Assembly: GCF_001877785.1 (NCBI RefSeq) | Contig: NZ_MINN01000074.1 | Coordinates: 868,001 to 932,000, forward strand | DNA from: Rossellomorea aquimaris | Lineage (GTDB): Bacteria; Bacillota; Bacilli; Bacillales; Bacillaceae_B | DNA: 64,000 nt | Reading direction: 5' to 3' | In this document: piece by piece, positions 44,260 to 52,923 of the stretch | How the letters are laid out: every line of letters starts with the position of its first letter | Position numbering within the stretch: position 1 is the first letter of the stretch | The notes under the pieces: model-generated | What the model was told of the DNA's origin: nothing | Database searches by the model: none | Seen by the model: the letters and a program-made list of their open reading frames with translations, nothing else | Position numbers and translations under genes: made by a program

Positions 44260-44341
44260 TAATCACCGAGCCTTTTTTTGGTGAATTTCTTTGCAGTAGA
44301 GTATCCTTATCATAGAATCAACTGCAAAGGAGTAAGATCAA

Positions 44342-44791
44342 ATGAACACTCATTCTTTCTTCATCAAGACAGATTGGCCGGGCCTGAGAAATGACGTCGG
44401 GACACTGACCTCCGCCACCCTGAACACTGAAATCTCCATCCCTCCTGAAATGGATGGCCCCGGTGCAGGCACAAATCCTGACGAGATGCTTCTTGGTGCA
44501 GCAGCGACTTGCTATATCATCACTTTGGCAGCGATGCTTGAAAGAAGCAGAATACCAAAAGAATCATTGACGATGGAATCTGAAGGAATCGTTGAGGTAG
44601 ACAGAGGGGTCATTACCTATAAGAAAATCATTCATCGCCCCTCCCTCGTCTTATCTAAACAGTGTACAGAGAAAGAAATGGTCACTGCAAAAAGATTAGC
44701 GGTTAAAGCTGAGCAATCATGCATGATTTCAAGGGCTGTCAAGGGGAATGTAGCTATAGAACTTAAAGAGGAGGTTACGATTCAGGACTGA
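44342..44791 (+). CDS. ymaD: OsmC/Ohr-family peroxiredoxin-like protein
   Basis: 149 residues. Two redox cysteines typical of the family: GAAATCYIITLAAMLE (about residue 59) and KAEQSCMISRAV (about 125). The N-terminus FFIKTDWPGLRNDVGTL matches the YmaD/SACOL1771 branch. Such proteins reduce organic hydroperoxides with thiol partners. GGAG precedes the ATG. It is 82 bp after kynA and could be co-transcribed, since no terminator is evident between them. Confidence 0.8.
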   Translation: MNTHSFFIKTDWPGLRNDVGTLTSATLNTEISIPPEMDGPGAGTNPDEMLLGAAATCYIITLAAMLERSRIPKESLTMESEGIVEVDRGVITYKKIIHRPSLVLSKQCTEKEMVTAKRLAVKAEQSCMISRAVKGNVAIELKEEVTIQD

Positions 44792-44841
44792 ACGCAGTCC
44801 GGATTCACCTTCCCAGGTGACAATCCTTTACACCGTAAAAC

Positions 44842-44870
44842 AAGGCGCTTCACTAAGAAGCGCCTTATTA
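44842..44870. terminator. Bidirectional terminator
   Basis: AAGGCGCTTC / GAAGCGCCTT stem with a 5-nt loop, between the converging OsmC and DUF3243 genes. Confidence 0.75.
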
Positions 44871-44882
44871 TAATGGAGATTA

Positions 44883-45209
44883 TTAAGATTCAGAATGTAC
44901 CAGTTTCACCAGCATATGGGAAAGCATATGCTGTTCGTCTTCATTGCCTGCCTTCCACAATTCATAGAGAAGTTTTTCTTCCCTGTTTTTAGGTTCTTCA
45001 TGAGCAGCAAGATAATCCCCGACTTTCTGTGCAGCTTTAGCCTGCTGTTCCTCATTCATGCCCAGCTTGTCGGCAAGTGAGACTTTACCTCCTAAGTATT
45101 CTTTGAAGTGGTCGAAGTTTGATAGAATATCCTCTTTTTTATCTTCTGACATACGTGACAATGTGTTGTCTACTTTGTTCTCCATTTTATCTGTAGATTG
45201 ATTCGCCAT
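44883..45209 (-). CDS. DUF3243-domain protein
   Basis: 108 residues, highly charged. The core FDHFKEYLGGKVSLADKLGM then LAAHEEPKNREEKLLYELWK fits DUF3243, a small Bacillus family that includes YmfJ. The Asn/Glu-rich N-terminal 25 residues and the C-terminal HMLSHMLVKLVHSES extend it beyond the core. Function unknown. GAGAGGAGAG precedes the ATG. Confidence 0.8.
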   Translation of the reverse strand: MANQSTDKMENKVDNTLSRMSEDKKEDILSNFDHFKEYLGGKVSLADKLGMNEEQQAKAAQKVGDYLAAHEEPKNREEKLLYELWKAGNEDEQHMLSHMLVKLVHSES

Positions 45210-45311
45210 TTGTTAAATCTCTCCTCTCTTTACTGTAGTTTCTATATTCCCGTTAAAGAGATGCTTAAACTTAATAGAGAGAGCTGAATGGAAAAAGTTT
45301 ACCAACGCGCT

Positions 45312-46349
45312 TTACAAGTCATCAAATCCATTCACATCGGTGGTTTTTGTATACTGCCTGGATTTCTGCTCAAAGAAATCCGTTTTACCGAGGTCCACTT
45401 CCTGGTATGCAATGATCCACTTTAACGGATTCGTCTGATATCCTTCAAAAGGCGGTACAAACCCGAGCTGCTTTGCCCTCTTGTTGGCCATGAATTTGAT
45501 ATAGCTCTCAAGTTCGGTCATCAGCAGCCCGTCAATTTCATTCCCGATGATTTCCTGCGCCCATTCGATTTCCAGATTCGCAGCTTTCAAGAATGTCTTT
45601 CGGCCAAATTCCATCAATTCATCCGATTGATGAGATGGATATTCCTCCAGTATTTCTTTGAAGATCTTTTCGAACAAGCCGACATGAAGCTGTTCATCAC
45701 GATTGATATAATTGATCATTGTACTCGTGGCGACCATTTTCTGATTTCTGGCAAGGTTATAGAAGAAAGCAAAACCGCTGTAAAAAAACAACCCTTCCAA
45801 AATGACATCATAAATGATCGATTTTAACAGATTCTCAATCGTCGGTGCTTCTGCAAAATCCTTATACCCATTTACAACAAATTCATTTCTTTTTTTAAGG
45901 ATCGGATCCGTTTTCCAGTAATTGAACACTTCATCCTGCTTTTGCTTTGGTACTATGCTCGAAAGCACATAGCTGTAAGAATGATTATGAATGACTTCCT
46001 GCTGGGCAAGGATGATCATCAGTGCATTTAAACTTGAATCCGTCAAGAAGTCGGCAACTTTCCCTGCATAGTCAGTCTGTACACTATCAAGCAGGGCCAA
46101 TAATCCTATGACTTTAAGAAATGTACTCTGCTCTTTCGGTGAAAGTGTTTCAAATTGATTGATATCTTTGCTCATATTAATTTCAAAAGGTGTCCAGAAG
46201 TTCCCGAGCATTCTTTTGTATTTTGGATAAGCCCAGGTAAATCGTACATCATCCCAGTTTAGTACATTAGAGCTCCGGCCGTTTATGATTGATGTTGATT
46301 TATTCGGCGATTCGGAATCGAGCAGTTCTCTTTTATTCAATATGGTCAT
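45312..46349 (-). CDS. nrdB: Class I ribonucleotide reductase, beta subunit
   Basis: 345 residues. Di-metal ligands: Asp in LALLDSVQTDYAGKV, Glu-x-x-His with the radical Tyr four residues later in AQQEVIHNHSYSYVL, Glu in VILEGLFFYSGF, and Glu/His in INRDEQLHVGLFEKI. The radical tyrosine is retained, so a Tyr-radical type enzyme is expected. The subunit provides the radical for NrdA. GGGGG precedes the ATG, 16 bp after nrdA. The pair is under a B12 riboswitch. No nrdI lies nearby, which argues against the Mn/NrdI-dependent NrdEF type. Confidence 0.9.
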   Translation of the reverse strand: MTILNKRELLDSESPNKSTSIINGRSSNVLNWDDVRFTWAYPKYKRMLGNFWTPFEINMSKDINQFETLSPKEQSTFLKVIGLLALLDSVQTDYAGKVADFLTDSSLNALMIILAQQEVIHNHSYSYVLSSIVPKQKQDEVFNYWKTDPILKKRNEFVVNGYKDFAEAPTIENLLKSIIYDVILEGLFFYSGFAFFYNLARNQKMVATSTMINYINRDEQLHVGLFEKIFKEILEEYPSHQSDELMEFGRKTFLKAANLEIEWAQEIIGNEIDGLLMTELESYIKFMANKRAKQLGFVPPFEGYQTNPLKWIIAYQEVDLGKTDFFEQKSRQYTKTTDVNGFDDL

Positions 46350-46365
46350 TTACATTACCCCCTTA

Positions 46366-48606
46366 TTAACTATGGCAGCTTTCACATTCATCAATCACGG
46401 AATCTGACGTGGATCTCACATAATAAGTAGTCTTCAATCCAGATTTCCACGCATCAAGATGAAGGAGCAAAAGGTCCTTTGCTTTGATATCATTTCTTAC
46501 ATAGAGGTTGAACGAGATACTCTGGTCGATATGCCTCTGTCTTTTGCTGTTTTGTTTTATGCTCCAATGCTGATCGATATGATAAGCTGTTTTGTAATAC
46601 CATTTCGTTTCGGCTGAAAGACCGGGTGCTGTTACCGGGATTTTATAATCCTTCTTTTCTTCAGAATAGAGCATTCTGAATAAGGGATCGATACTCGCTG
46701 TGGATCCGGCAATCAGCGAAGTGGACGAGTTAGGCGCCACTGCCATGAGGTATCCGTTGCGCACCCCGGTTTCAGCTACTTTCTTCCTTAATGCGTCCCA
46801 ATGAATATCGCTGTAGCCCCTTTTCTCAAAATAGCTGCCATTCTCCCACTCAGATCCCGGGAAATAAGGATATGCGCCCTTTTCCTTTGCCAGATTACTG
46901 CTTGCCTCAATCGTGCGATAAGCAATCTCTTCATAAAGGGAATCACAGTAAGCTGCTGCTTCATCACTTTCCCAGCGAATCCCTTTTAAGGCTAATAAAT
47001 GATGCCACCCAAACGTCCCGAGACCTATCCCTCTGTAACGTTTATTAGTCAACTGTGCTTGCAGCACAGGGATTTCATTAAGGTCGATGACGTTATCAAG
47101 GAGCCTGACGGCTGTCTTGATCGTTTTTGCCATCACATTGTCCCTGACAACTTTCGCAAGTGAAAGGGATGCAAGATTACATACTACATAATCACCGGGA
47201 TGTTTATATGAAATGATCCTTCCGTCTTCAATCTTTTCTTCCTCTATGTAAGAGGGGCTCATATTCTGGGTGATCTCAGTACAGAGATTGCTGCAGTAAA
47301 TCATCCCTTTATGGGCATTGGCATTCTGGCGGTTAACAGTATCACGATAAAACATGAAAGGTGTGCCGGTTTCCAGCTGGGAAATCATAATTCTTTTAAA
47401 AATGTCGATTGCAGGGACCGTTTTCCTGGATAGTCCCGAATGTTCCACACATTCCAAGTACTTCTCCCTGAATGACCCTCCCCCTTTTCTTTCATCGTAG
47501 TAGTCTTCCAGACTGAATCCCATGACACTCCTCACTTCATGGGGGTCGAAGAGATGCCAATCATCACGGTTTTCCACTGCTTCCATAAATAGATCCGGCA
47601 GGCAGACGCCGGTAAACAAATCATGTGTACGCTGCCGCTCATCTCCATTGTTCAGCCGTACGTCGAGGAAAGAATGGATGTCCTTGTGCCATACATCAAG
47701 ATAGACGGCAATCGCTCCCTGGCGCTGACCGAGCTGATCGACTGAAACGGCAGTATTGTTAAGCTGCTTCATCCAGGGAATGACTCCCGAGCTGACCCCT
47801 TTAAACCCTTTGATATCACTGCCCCTGCTGCGGACTTTCCCTAAGTAGATGCCAAGACCCCCTCCATTTTTACTGAGAGTCGAGACATCCGTATTACTGT
47901 CAAAAATACTTCTCAAATCGTCCTCCACCGTGTCAATAAAGCAGCTGGAAAGCTGTCCATAACTTTTACCCGCATTCGCCAGAGTAGGTGTGGCGACTGT
48001 CATATACAGATTTGAAAGTGCCCAGTACGCATCTTTTATCAATGAAAGCCGTTCTTCTTCTTCATCCATCAACAGGGTCATAGCGATAATCATGAACCTC
48101 TCCTGAGGGAGTTCGTAAACTCTTCCATCATGTGATTTTGTCAGATAACGTTCGGCGAGGGTTACAATGCCGATATACGTGAACAGCTTGTCTTTTGAAG
48201 GGTCCAATAATGATTCAAGCTGCTTGACTTCTTCCCGGCTGTACGCTTCGAGCAGACGCGGATCATATAGTTTTTTCCCGACAAGTTCTTGTATCAAATC
48301 AAAAAAAGAACTGTATGGATTTAAGGGATCAAGCCCTCTTGACCGGCTGCCTGCAAGATAAAGATTTTCCAAGTACAGATAAGAAGCTGCATACGTCCAG
48401 TCCGGTTCTTCTGCTGATATCCTCTCAACAGAGGACAAGATTAATTGATGATAAAGCTGCTCTTCGGAGATTTCCATTTTCACTTGAAGAAGTGCTTTGA
48501 TCTTCTCTTCAAACGAAGTCATATCCAACTGTGGGAATTCTCCCTTCAGCTTTTCGAAGACCATCTCGGCAGTTGATGATGTTTTTTCTGTTTGGATCAT
48601 TGTCAT
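46366..48606 (-). CDS. nrdA: Class I ribonucleotide reductase, alpha subunit
   Basis: 746 residues. Reduces ribonucleotides to deoxyribonucleotides. Active-site motifs: GQLSSCFIDTVED, MIYCSNLCTEI (Asn-x-Cys-x-Glu), VVCNLASLSLAK, APNSSTSLIAGSTASIDP and the radical-path tyrosines in KTTYYVRSTSD. The C-terminal tail ends CESCHS, the redox pair that receives electrons from thioredoxin. The N-terminus has no ATP-cone signature, so dATP inhibition through that domain is not expected. GGAGGAAAG precedes the ATG at 48606. First gene of nrdA-nrdB. Confidence 0.93.
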   Translation of the reverse strand: MTMIQTEKTSSTAEMVFEKLKGEFPQLDMTSFEEKIKALLQVKMEISEEQLYHQLILSSVERISAEEPDWTYAASYLYLENLYLAGSRSRGLDPLNPYSSFFDLIQELVGKKLYDPRLLEAYSREEVKQLESLLDPSKDKLFTYIGIVTLAERYLTKSHDGRVYELPQERFMIIAMTLLMDEEEERLSLIKDAYWALSNLYMTVATPTLANAGKSYGQLSSCFIDTVEDDLRSIFDSNTDVSTLSKNGGGLGIYLGKVRSRGSDIKGFKGVSSGVIPWMKQLNNTAVSVDQLGQRQGAIAVYLDVWHKDIHSFLDVRLNNGDERQRTHDLFTGVCLPDLFMEAVENRDDWHLFDPHEVRSVMGFSLEDYYDERKGGGSFREKYLECVEHSGLSRKTVPAIDIFKRIMISQLETGTPFMFYRDTVNRQNANAHKGMIYCSNLCTEITQNMSPSYIEEEKIEDGRIISYKHPGDYVVCNLASLSLAKVVRDNVMAKTIKTAVRLLDNVIDLNEIPVLQAQLTNKRYRGIGLGTFGWHHLLALKGIRWESDEAAAYCDSLYEEIAYRTIEASSNLAKEKGAYPYFPGSEWENGSYFEKRGYSDIHWDALRKKVAETGVRNGYLMAVAPNSSTSLIAGSTASIDPLFRMLYSEEKKDYKIPVTAPGLSAETKWYYKTAYHIDQHWSIKQNSKRQRHIDQSISFNLYVRNDIKAKDLLLLHLDAWKSGLKTTYYVRSTSDSVIDECESCHS

Positions 48607-48668
48607 TTCAAACTTTCCTCCCGTATTTGATCAATCCAACCGTAACATTCACTTTTCGGAAGAGAATA

Positions 48669-48700
48669 TAAAAAGGCCCATCCTCTTATTAGGATGGGCC
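48669..48700 (-). terminator. Intrinsic terminator of the cobalamin riboswitch leader
   Basis: GGCCCATCCTAATAAGAGGATGGGCC hairpin (9-bp stem) followed by TTTTTAT on the minus strand, 64 bp before the nrdA ATG. Confidence 0.9.
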
Positions 48701-48790
48701 GCGATGATATGAAATAACAGACAAATGCAGAAATTCTATTATTCTATCCCCGCATATCCTCCCAATTCCCGAAGAAGATCGTACGTAATA

Positions 48791-48948
48791 AATACGGCAG
48801 GTCTCCTGACTCGTGCTTCATCCTACTATAAGGCCTTCCCATCTTTTTCAAGATAGTGGATATTCCTTAGTTCGTCATCACTTACAGTTGCGGGGACAGT
48901 TCTGGAATTTCACCAGATTCCCTATTAAGCCCTCATGGACACCGTATT
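48791..48948 (-). promoter_or_regulatory. Cobalamin (B12) riboswitch of nrdA-nrdB
   Basis: Minus strand: AATACGGTGTCCATGAGGG, CTTAATAGGGAATCTGGTG, the B12-box-type block AATTCCAGAACTGTCCCCGC, AACTGTAAGTGATGACG, and the closing GTAGGATGAAGCACGAGTCA and GGAGACCTGCCGT. Cobalamin should promote the downstream terminator and repress nrdA-nrdB. Confidence 0.95.
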
Positions 48949-49194
48949 TACAGATTTTATTGAATCAATCAATATATAGTTATATAAACTAATCGAAACA
49001 CAACTTATTGTGCTCTTTTTATCATAGTTTAGTTCCATAGATTTTTCAAGCAGTAATCAACACTCCTTTATTAATGAAAAATCAGTCTATAATTAAATAT
49101 GCTTATAATTATCTTTTTCATTAAAAATGCACGCACACCCCTGAATTGAGAGCAATAAAGTCCCGTAAAGCCCGATTACATATATATTCGCCGG

Positions 49195-49223
49195 TTGAGC
49201 AGCACGCTCATAAATCCTATAAT
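49195..49223 (+). promoter_or_regulatory. Sigma-A promoter of the putative sRNA
   Basis: TTGAGC (49195-49200), exact 17-bp spacer, TATAAT (49218-49223). It points to an RNA starting at about 49230. Confidence 0.75.
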
Positions 49224-49229
49224 CCTATT

Positions 49230-49314
49230 AGAAGGTTGTTTGACAGTATTCTTTGGTCCCCAATATTTGACGGGCTGCTTACACGGGATCCCCCATAGTA
49301 AGCAGCCTTTTTTT
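49230..49314 (+). ncRNA. Putative C-rich small RNA
   Basis: About 85 nt between a good promoter and a strong terminator, with no ORF. The terminator stem is GGCTGCTTAC / GTAAGCAGCC followed by seven T residues; its 15-nt loop ACGGGATCCCCCATA exposes CCCCC, and a second C-rich unpaired stretch TTTGGTCCCCAATA lies upstream. C-rich loops are the seed regions of Gram-positive sRNAs such as RoxS/RsaE and FsrA that pair with Shine-Dalgarno sequences, but I do not recognise this one. It could instead be an attenuated leader of the lipoprotein gene at 49487. The remainder of 48950-49190 holds the AT-rich nrd promoter area and nothing else I can support. Confidence 0.6.
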
Positions 49315-49486
49315 GATAACCGGCTGAATAAAGCTTTAAACGTCCGTGAAAACTAACAAAATCTTGTATTTCATGGTTGTTACAAAGTGATTAAATCAGA
49401 CAAAAAGGTTTATTTTTACTAAATAATCATATAAAATGCGCATTAAGTGATTTTTTTAATCCCCTCTTTTGAAAGGAGAACATAAT

Positions 49487-50248
49487 ATGAAGAAGTTAAT
49501 GAGTGCTTTATTAATATCGATTATGGCGATTGCTTTGGCTGCCTGCGGAAATGGAGATGAAGCGAAGCAGTCGGAGGATAAACCAAAAACTGAAGAGAAA
49601 AGCAAAGATCAGCAAGAGCAAGCTAAACAAATGGAAGAAATGCAAAAGAAAATGGATAAACAAAAAGTGGACAAAGACAAGGTCGTTGCCGTCGTTAATG
49701 ACGAGGAGTTAAAGGGTGAAGATTACAATAACATCCTTACTTCGTCTCAGATGCAATTCCAGCAAATGGGACAGGACCCAACCACTAAAGAAGCTTCTGA
49801 ACAAATCAAGAAACAAACAATCGACAGTCTTGTCGGCCAGACCCTTCTTATGCAGCAAGCAGACAAAAAAGGGTACAAAGCAAGCGAAGAGGAAATTGAC
49901 AAACAGCTTGACGAGGTTAAAAAGCAATATAAGGACGAAAAAGAATTTGAAAAGGCAATGAAAGAAGCCGGCTTCTCGATGAAAGAATTAAAAACCCAGG
50001 TTGCTGAAAACATCAAATACACTAATTATGTAGAAAAAGAAATTAAAGTGGATGAAGTGACTGAAGATGAAATGAAGAAATTTTATGATCAGTTTGCCAG
50101 CCAGCAAGGCAAAGAACAAAAAGCACCTAAGTTTGAAGAAGTCAAGCCGCAAATCAAGCAGCAGCTTGAACAGCAAAAGAAACAAGAAAAACTTGTTCAA
50201 CACGTAGAAGACCTGAAGAAAAACGCCAAAGTAGACGTTAAAATATAA
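49487..50248 (+). CDS. SurA/PrsA-like chaperone lipoprotein
   Basis: 253 residues from the ATG at 49487 (GAAAGGAGAAC upstream). Lipoprotein signal with lipobox ALAAC at about residue 20. A Lys/Glu/Gln-rich linker then a SurA-N/trigger-factor-like helical domain: VVAVVNDEELKGEDYNNILT, SEQIKKQTIDSLVGQTLLMQ, and EKEIKVDEVTEDEMKKFYDQ. The parvulin domain of true PrsA is missing, so this is a peptidyl-prolyl-isomerase-free relative. Probably a membrane-anchored holdase for exported proteins. An sRNA-like transcript ends 170 bp upstream. Confidence 0.82.
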   Translation: MKKLMSALLISIMAIALAACGNGDEAKQSEDKPKTEEKSKDQQEQAKQMEEMQKKMDKQKVDKDKVVAVVNDEELKGEDYNNILTSSQMQFQQMGQDPTTKEASEQIKKQTIDSLVGQTLLMQQADKKGYKASEEEIDKQLDEVKKQYKDEKEFEKAMKEAGFSMKELKTQVAENIKYTNYVEKEIKVDEVTEDEMKKFYDQFASQQGKEQKAPKFEEVKPQIKQQLEQQKKQEKLVQHVEDLKKNAKVDVKI

Positions 50249-50256
50249 TTGCCTAT

Positions 50257-50884
50257 TATGGCTGGGACAATAGTCATTTAGTCTAAGTAAACCCGAACTT
50301 GTTTGCATGCAATTAAGCAAATTAGTTCGGGTTTTTAATTTGTTCTGTCTCTAAATTAAATAAGAGCCTGAGAATAGGGCTCGGAAGGCAAAGAGTAATA
50401 CCGGAATGGAAAATCCACGTGCCTTCTGTGTGATATATCTAAATAGATTAACTCACATTCCGAGTTCGTGGATCGGATCTTTATACGGAAAGATAAAATG
50501 TGAAAACCCACGAATATCAGAGTGCTGACCGCAGTTGAGATTTTTGCCTTCGTGCCGTGTTCTTACCTTCTGTTCCATCAAAGAAAAAGGAGAATCAAGA
50601 CGAATGAATATAAGTTAAAATCCATTTTTATGGAATGGAAGTGTGTAAACTTATCCGTATTCAAAACCGGTTCCAGCGGTTGATTGGAGGGCAAAACTTA
50701 GACTCCTCCCTTGAGACCTGTCCAGCTCCGGCGGCTAGCTCCTCGAGGTCGCGACGAGGAGGCTCACCAACCGCCCGGGGAAAGCGAAGTTTTGCACGGA
50801 AATCATTAGCGGTATAAAGAGCACATACTGATTTTATTCGTCTATATATGATAACTTTTTAGTCTTGTCCCGATCTCTTTTTAC
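50257..50884 (-). mobile_element. MITE-like dispersed repeat, copy B
   Basis: Opposite orientation to copy A. On the minus strand it opens AAAAAGAGATCGGGACAAGA (from 50884), then TTTATACCGCTAATGATTTC, CGTGCAAAACTTCGCTTTCC and GCCGGAGCTGGACAGGTCTC, and closes with a hairpin CCCGAACTAATTTGC / GCAAACAAGTTCGGG and TTGTCCCAGCC. About 340 bp in the middle (roughly 50345-50690) have no counterpart in copy A and contain no convincing ORF. It occupies nearly all of the 725-bp gap after the lipoprotein gene. Confidence 0.65.
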
Positions 50885-50973
50885 TTATAACGTTTTTTCT
50901 TCATTCAGATGGGTAAAGTGTATCCAACGGAAATCAACACCGGCATCAACCCTACAACAAAGGAGCTGAAACA

Positions 50974-51150
50974 ATGAACAAGCGTACAAATGATCACCCT
51001 GAACAAGTGAACAAAGACAAAGAAGGCATCCTTGACCAGCATGAAAGCGAACAAAATGTAGACCCGATCCCGCTCGAAGACTTAAAGAAGGAACAGCGGG
51101 AAGAAAAAAAGAAACACCATACAAAAGATGATTCTTCAAGCGAAGAGTAA
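50974..51150 (+). CDS. Hypothetical 58-residue charged protein
   Basis: Reads MNKRTNDHPEQVNKDKEGIL, DQHESEQNVDPIPLEDLKKE and a Lys/His/Ser-rich end. AAAGGAGCTGAAACA precedes the ATG with good spacing, and the gene is followed by a strong terminator, which supports reality. No hydrophobic segment or recognised motif. Family unknown. Confidence 0.6.
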   Translation: MNKRTNDHPEQVNKDKEGILDQHESEQNVDPIPLEDLKKEQREEKKKHHTKDDSSSEE

Positions 51151-51188
51151 ACGTAAATATTCAATTTCACAATTTTAAAATCATAAAG

Positions 51189-51224
51189 AAGCCGCGGTAC
51201 AACCATGATTGTACCGCGGCTTTT
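51189..51224. terminator. Bidirectional terminator small gene / gndA
   Basis: AAGCCGCGGTACAA / TTGTACCGCGGCTTTT 14-bp stem, between converging genes. Confidence 0.9.
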
Positions 51225-51236
51225 ATGTTCATGGGA

Positions 51237-52649
51237 TTATTTATTTAACCAATCAGTATGAAAGGTTCCTTCCTTATCAATCCGCTGGTAGGTATGAGCC
51301 CCGAAATAATCGCGCTGAGCCTGCAGAAGATTAGCTGGAAGCGATGCCGCACGGTAGCTGTCAAAATAAGCAATAGCACTGGCGAGCCCCGGGACAGGAA
51401 TTCCCAATTTAATGGCCGTTGCCGCTACATCACGGGCATCTTCCTGATAATTCTCCACAATCTCCTTGAAATAAGGATCTAACAACAGGTTTGTCAATTG
51501 AGGTTCACGGTCATAAGCCTTCTTGATTTCCTGGAGGAAACCGGCGCGGATGATGCATCCTCCCCTGAAGATCATGGCAATCTCTCCAGGCTTAAGGTTC
51601 CAATTATACTCCTCGGATGCTGACTGTAATTGCGCAAAACCTTGGGCATAAGAACAAATCTTACTTAGATACAAAGCTTTTCGGATTTTCTCGATGAAGT
51701 CTTCCTTGTTACCGTCGAATTTGCTGTTTTCCGGCCCTTTGAGGATCTTGCTTGCCTTCACACGTTCTTCCTTCATGGCAGAAATAAAACGGGCGAATAC
51801 GGATTCCGTTATGATTGACAAAGGTACACCAAGGTCCAGGGCGGAAATACTGGTCCATTTTCCTGTTCCTTTTTGGCCGGCCGTATCAAGAATGACCTCA
51901 ACCAAAGGTTTACCTGTTTCTTCATCGATTTTGGTGAAGATATCTGCCGTAATCTCGATCAAGTAGCTGTCAAGTTCTCCTTCATTCCATTCTTTAAATA
52001 TCTTATGGAGTTCATTTGCATCCAGTCCGAGTACATTTTTCATTAAGTAGTATGCTTCACATATAAGCTGCATATCACTGTATTCTATTCCATTGTGGAC
52101 CATTTTCACATAATGTCCGGATCCATCAGGCCCGATATATGTGCTGCATGCCTCACCATTTACTTTTGCAGAAATGGCAGTAAGGAACGGCTCAAAGAGA
52201 TCATATGCTTCTTTTTGGCCGCTTGGCATGATAGCAGGACCATAAAGCGCGCCTTCCTCACCACCGGATACACCCGCACCGATAAAATTGATCCCTTTTT
52301 CCTCAAGGGCTTTATTGCGGCGTATCGTATCTTCAAAATACGTATTCCCGCCATCCATCAGGATATCCCCTTTATCTAAATATGGCAGAAGGGAATCGAT
52401 TGCTTTGTCGGTAATCTCCCCTGCCGGAACCATCATGACGATTTTTCTCGGCTTTACAAGCATTTCTGTAAAAGCTTCCACACTGCTTGTACCTGTCAAT
52501 TGTTTATCATTATGTTCTTCAAGGATTTCATTCACTTTTTCCTCAGTAACATCATAAATGGCGACTGAGTACCCTCTGCTTTCAAAATTCAGAGCAAGGC
52601 TTTTCCCCATAACTCCGACACCAACAACACCAATTTGTTGTTTAGCCAT
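51237..52649 (-). CDS. gndA: 6-phosphogluconate dehydrogenase (NADP+)
   Basis: 470 residues, family length 469-470. Oxidative decarboxylation of 6-phosphogluconate to ribulose 5-phosphate in the pentose phosphate pathway. Nucleotide-binding [20 protein letters not shown] at the N-terminus, substrate/catalytic segments [19 protein letters not shown] and [20 protein letters not shown], and C-terminal [30 protein letters not shown] precedes the ATG at 52649. Monocistronic. Confidence 0.95.
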   Translation of the reverse strand: MAKQQIGVVGVGVMGKSLALNFESRGYSVAIYDVTEEKVNEILEEHNDKQLTGTSSVEAFTEMLVKPRKIVMMVPAGEITDKAIDSLLPYLDKGDILMDGGNTYFEDTIRRNKALEEKGINFIGAGVSGGEEGALYGPAIMPSGQKEAYDLFEPFLTAISAKVNGEACSTYIGPDGSGHYVKMVHNGIEYSDMQLICEAYYLMKNVLGLDANELHKIFKEWNEGELDSYLIEITADIFTKIDEETGKPLVEVILDTAGQKGTGKWTSISALDLGVPLSIITESVFARFISAMKEERVKASKILKGPENSKFDGNKEDFIEKIRKALYLSKICSYAQGFAQLQSASEEYNWNLKPGEIAMIFRGGCIIRAGFLQEIKKAYDREPQLTNLLLDPYFKEIVENYQEDARDVAATAIKLGIPVPGLASAIAYFDSYRAASLPANLLQAQRDYFGAHTYQRIDKEGTFHTDWLNK

Positions 52650-52837
52650 ACTATCCTTCCTTTCCTTGCTAAAAAAACTTTTTTCAACGTAACTATTATA
52701 ATACGAAATAAATTTTCATGCTAAAATTTAATGAAAAAACTTTTCATAACGCTGATTTTTTTTAGATAATCTCATTCTTTCCATGTGAATAATTCTCCAT
52801 TCAAATAAGAAGGCCAGCTTTCCGCAAAATAGGAAAA

Positions 52838-52868
52838 GCTGCGGCGGTTCGCTCCTAGCCGCCGCAGC
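52838..52868 (+). repeat. GC hairpin remnant of the dispersed repeat
   Basis: GCTGCGGCGG / CCGCCGCAGC perfect 10-bp arms followed by TGGACA, matching the AGCCGC...AGCTGGACA end of the repeat core seen at 31.6 and 50.7 kb. Confidence 0.55.
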
Positions 52869-52873
52869 TGGAC

Positions 52874-52909
52874 AATAAAAAAAGCGGACCAAAGGATCAG
52901 TCCACTTTT
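52874..52909 (-). terminator. Terminator of the acyl-CoA dehydrogenase/thiolase operon
   Basis: AAAAGTGGAC / GTCCGCTTTTTTT hairpin on the minus strand, 14 bp after the thiolase stop. Confidence 0.8.
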
Positions 52910-52923
52910 GATTAGAAAGTTAT

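Noticed and set aside
44805-44820. TCACCTTCCCAGGTGA hairpin as the terminator of the OsmC gene
   Set aside because: No T-run follows; the AAGGCGCTTC stem at 44842 is the better candidate.
49195-49314. Identification of the sRNA as RoxS/RsaE or FsrA
   Set aside because: The C-rich motifs are similar in kind, but the CCCCTTTGTTTGA repeats of RoxS and any Fur or Rex site at the promoter are not seen.
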